Source: Muribaculaceae bacterium | GTDB taxonomy: Bacteria > Bacteroidota > Bacteroidia > Bacteroidales > Muribaculaceae | Assembly (NCBI GenBank): GCA_029060585.1 | Contig: JAIDTS010000238.1 | Coordinates: 1-5,931, forward strand | Direction of reading: 5' to 3' | Length of the DNA stretch: 5,931 nt | In this document: positions 5,374 to 5,931 of the stretch, one piece after another | Layout: each line of letters opens with the position of its first letter | Position numbering within the stretch: position 1 is the stretch's first letter | Translations under genes and position numbers: made by a program | The notes under the pieces: generated by a model | Database searches by the model: none | Told to the model about the DNA's origin: nothing | Seen by the model: the letters and a program-made list of their open reading frames with translations, nothing else

Positions 5374-5931
5374 CTAATCGTAGATTATTTCTCCTCCGTT
5401 TTTTAGGCTGATTTTGCAGTCGGCGGGAGCTTTGATGTTCTTGTCAATCGTCACTGTACCAATCTCATCCGCGATGATTTCTCCCGATGTAGGATTCTTG
5501 ATATTGGTGATTTTGCCCGAAATTAAGGCCTTGAGATTCGAATATTCGAAAGCGCGGTCGCAGTCCTGGCTGAATGTACAGTTCTCAAGCGTCAGGTTGT
5601 CGGCGTAACATAGGGGTTGTTCACCGGTGATGTGGCAGTTTACGAGGCGAAGGTTCTTGGAGTGCCATCCGAGATACTCGCCGTTGAGCTCGGAGTCGTA
5701 GATCGTGACGTTCTCCACTTCCCAGAAAGCATCCTTTGTCGTTATCTTCGCGTTGCGGATCACTACGTTCTTCACATACTGGAACACGTATTTGCTGTCA
5801 GATTCCAGTCCGTCCACCTCGATGTTCTCGCTAAACATGAAGGGGTATGTGCCGTCGTGGAGCTTGAGGTTCTTTATCTTTATGTCCTTGCAGCGCCAGA
5901 ATACTTCGTCGGCATCGTTCATCACGACGTT
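5374..5931 (-). CDS. DUF3737 family protein, 5' end cut by window edge
   Basis: The C-terminal 185 residues of a DUF3737 protein; function unknown. The frame is open to the right edge (N-V precede VMNDADE), so the true start lies outside, and compared with the usual length of about 280 residues roughly 95 are missing. The visible part consists of about six repeats of 18-20 residues built on an aromatic, then x-N-[LVI]-x-[LIV]-x-[ND] pattern: VFWRCKDIKIKN, FMFSENIEVDG, FQYVKNVVIRN, FWEVENVTIYD, GWHSKNLRLVN and CYADNLTLENC. This suggests a right-handed parallel beta-helix like a pectate-lyase or pentapeptide-type solenoid, followed by a less regular cap. No membrane segment is visible. It is probably the first or an upstream gene of a transcript with the PLP enzyme. 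Family recognition is firm; fold and operon are inferred. Confidence 0.92.
   Translation of the reverse strand, partial: NVVMNDADEVFWRCKDIKIKNLKLHDGTYPFMFSENIEVDGLESDSKYVFQYVKNVVIRNAKITTKDAFWEVENVTIYDSELNGEYLGWHSKNLRLVNCHITGEQPLCYADNLTLENCTFSQDCDRAFEYSNLKALISGKITNIKNPTSGEIIADEIGTVTIDKNIKAPADCKISLKNGGEIIYD

Overview
The window looks like a piece of a gut-type Bacteroidales chromosome (Bacteroides, Prevotella or Muribaculaceae-like). The supporting features are a lipoprotein signal followed by an acidic Bacteroidetes-type surface-export stretch, a -7 box matching TAnnTTTG, start codons preceded by A-rich rather than Shine-Dalgarno sequence, and a set of families common in that order (lipoprotein serpin, COG1373/DUF4143 ATPase, DUF418, DUF3737). 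The genus cannot be fixed from the sequence alone.

Layout. Positions 1-866 (minus) hold the N-terminal 288 residues of a serpin lipoprotein that runs off the left edge before its reactive-centre loop. Positions 867-1323 are a divergent intergenic region with three layers of structure: a 197-bp element bounded by 23/24-bp terminal inverted repeats (976-1172), an array of 32-bp direct repeats that starts where that element ends (1176-1264), and a promoter whose -7 box sits inside a 7-bp inverted repeat (1289-1310). The promoter drives a plus-strand AAA+ ATPase of the AAA_14/DUF4143 family (1324-2655). A 201-bp convergent gap (2656-2856) has no gene. The rest is on the minus strand. In transcription order it is a DUF3737 beta-helix protein (C-terminal 185 residues, cut by the right edge), a MalY/PatB-type PLP-dependent C-S lyase/aminotransferase, and a DUF418 (YeiB-like) polytopic membrane protein.

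How the parts relate. DUF3737 and the PLP enzyme are 54 bp apart and probably co-transcribed; their gap is mostly a degenerate heptamer repeat. A 44-nt near-perfect palindrome, also a five-fold 10-bp CATG repeat, follows the PLP gene by 13 nt and runs into six U. It reads as an intrinsic terminator or attenuator and overlaps the outermost possible start of the DUF418 gene, so that start is better placed at 4071. The ATPase gene looks AT-richer than its neighbours, faces the opposite way, and carries its own repeat array and operator-like promoter, so it reads as an accessory cassette between housekeeping-like genes.

The best candidates for something undescribed are the ATPase control region (32-bp array plus palindrome around the -7 box), the adjoining TIR element, and the helical-period CATG palindrome. 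I see no rRNA, tRNA, CRISPR array or intact transposase.
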